In this document: piece after piece, positions 63,565-64,000 of the stretch
Layout of the letters: the number at the start of each line of letters is the position of its first letter
Numbering within the stretch: position 1 is the first letter of the stretch
Source of the DNA: Cladorhizidae sp. MBARI D1340-BT2
Lineage: Eukaryota; Porifera; Demospongiae; Poecilosclerida; Cladorhizidae
DNA length: 64,000 nucleotides
Assembly: GCA_028752905.1 (NCBI GenBank)
Contig: JAQNBH010000049.1
Coordinates: 124,001 to 188,000 of the forward strand
Direction: 5' to 3'
Program-made: the position numbers and the translations under genes
Notes under the pieces: model-generated
Database searches by the model: none
Told to the model about the DNA's origin: nothing
The model's input: only the letters and a program-made list of their open reading frames with translations

Positions 63565-64000
63565 CTCTAAAGGTAGGCCTCTCTCTGTTCTCTCTCTTGA
63601 TACCAAACATCCGTATATTCTGCATACATAGAATCACAAGATAGGTTTCTCTATGTGTTCTCTATCTTGATGCTAAACAGGTTAGCTTCATAGATTCTCC
63701 ACACTTCACTGTATAAACTTGATATTATAGCTATTAAGATAGGTCTCTCCCTGTGCTCTCTGTTGATATCAAACATCCATAATATTCTGCACACTTCACT
63801 GTAATGGACTTGATATGATTCGAATGATAGGTTTCATTGTGTGTTCTCTATCTTGATATTTGCCCTAATTTGGTCTACATGTTTCTCATTTTCCCCCCAA
63901 AAATCTTGTTATTTTTCCGTAAAGCTCATAACTTTTCTACACTTTACCCCAAAAAGATAATTTTTATATCACCGGATAGCCCTTCTAATTATCTGTCTTT
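63565..64000 (+). repeat. Partial copy 71, cut by the window end
   Basis: The first 436 bp of a unit, through the variable window to offset about 435. It has the extra base in A3 (near 63723), tract T4C6A5, TTTTTCCG and ACTTTTC, so it resembles copy 69. The array continues beyond the window. Confidence 0.9.

Larger units (their letters stand above)
1..64000 (+). repeat. 908-bp satellite array, 70 full copies plus one partial
   Basis: The whole window is one head-to-tail tandem array with no interruption and no inverted copy. Copies 1-40 start every 908 bp from position 1. Later starts are 36321, 37230, 38137, 39045, 39952, 40860, 41769, 42677, 43585, 44494, 45401, 46309, 47216, 48124, 49032, 49939, 50846, 51754, 52662, 53569, 54481, 55388, 56300, 57208, 58116, 59024, 59932, 60840, 61748, 62657 and 63565. 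Neighbouring copies differ at only a handful of positions, so amplification or homogenisation is recent. Neither array edge lies in the window. The family is not one I recognise. A eukaryotic heterochromatic location is inferred from array size and lack of genes. The strand is only the reference orientation. Confidence 0.98.
45401..64000 (+). repeat. Zone III: copies 51-71, two-unit alternation
   Basis: ACTGTTC (C-like) and ACTTTTC (F-like) units alternate strictly from copy 51 to 61, then from 62 to 71, with one phase break (C-C) between 61 and 62. Almost all have GATA at offset 391 and T3C7A5. The I haplotype is absent. Lengths are 907 (52, 55, 56, 59, 61), 908, 909 (69) and 912 (60, 62). 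GTACACTTAC replaces GTACTCTTAC in copies 51, 53, 57, 62 and 69 (also 47). Private changes are at 55872, 56706, 59440, 62189, 62444 and 62446. Confidence 0.82.

Noticed and set aside
1..64000. CRISPR array
   Set aside because: The repeat period is about 908 bp with monomers of 70-95 bp and no unique spacers; all sequence between repeats is itself repeated.
1..64000. Ribosomal intergenic-spacer repeats
   Set aside because: No rRNA gene sequence occurs anywhere in 64 kb, and the unit has no recognisable rDNA promoter or spacer landmark.

Overview
The window is a single uninterrupted satellite DNA array. A unit of about 908 bp is repeated head to tail in one orientation for all 64 kb: 70 complete copies plus a partial 71st. 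I see no credible protein gene, tRNA, rRNA, CRISPR array, transposon coding region or unique flanking DNA. This much AT-rich, non-coding, highly homogenised tandem DNA points to a eukaryotic chromosome (centromeric, pericentromeric, subtelomeric or other heterochromatin). I do not recognise the family, and the sequence does not let me name the species or the chromosomal site.

The unit is itself composite. Taking position 1 as the start of copy 1, about 523 bp of each unit is six diverged monomers of 70-95 bp in strict alternation (A1-B1-A2-B2-A3-B3). All share a conserved end box (AGATAGG, then a CT-rich stretch, then CTTGAT), and five of six share CACACTTCACTG. The other 385 bp (288-672 in copy 1) is unlike the monomers. 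Its core of 357 bp is bounded by a perfect 10-bp inverted repeat (TGCCCTAATT / AATTAGGGCA) and appears to sit inside a broken seventh monomer. The simplest history is an old A/B minisatellite that received an insertion and was then amplified as a 908-bp unit.

The array has three zones. Zone I (1-36320, copies 1-40) has every copy exactly 908 bp. It is a mosaic of a few haplotypes in which copies 1-16 are duplicated as copies 18-34, and a six-copy higher-order block recurs. Zone II (36321-45400, copies 41-50) is transitional, with duplicated dimers and 907/909-bp copies. Zone III (45401-64000, copies 51-71) is built from a two-copy (about 1.8 kb) alternation with one phase break and lengths of 907, 908, 909 and 912 bp.

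Variation is very uneven. Most diagnostic differences lie in a window of about 147 bp (offsets 313-459), where distinct haplotypes are shuffled in short patches; offsets 486-663 are almost invariant. Inside the variable window a T-C-A homopolymer tract keeps a total length of exactly 15 bp in all 71 copies while both internal boundaries move. This is the most unusual signal in the window. Nothing here resembles a gene-based system; the interest lies in satellite architecture and concerted evolution. All comparisons were made by eye from the sequence.
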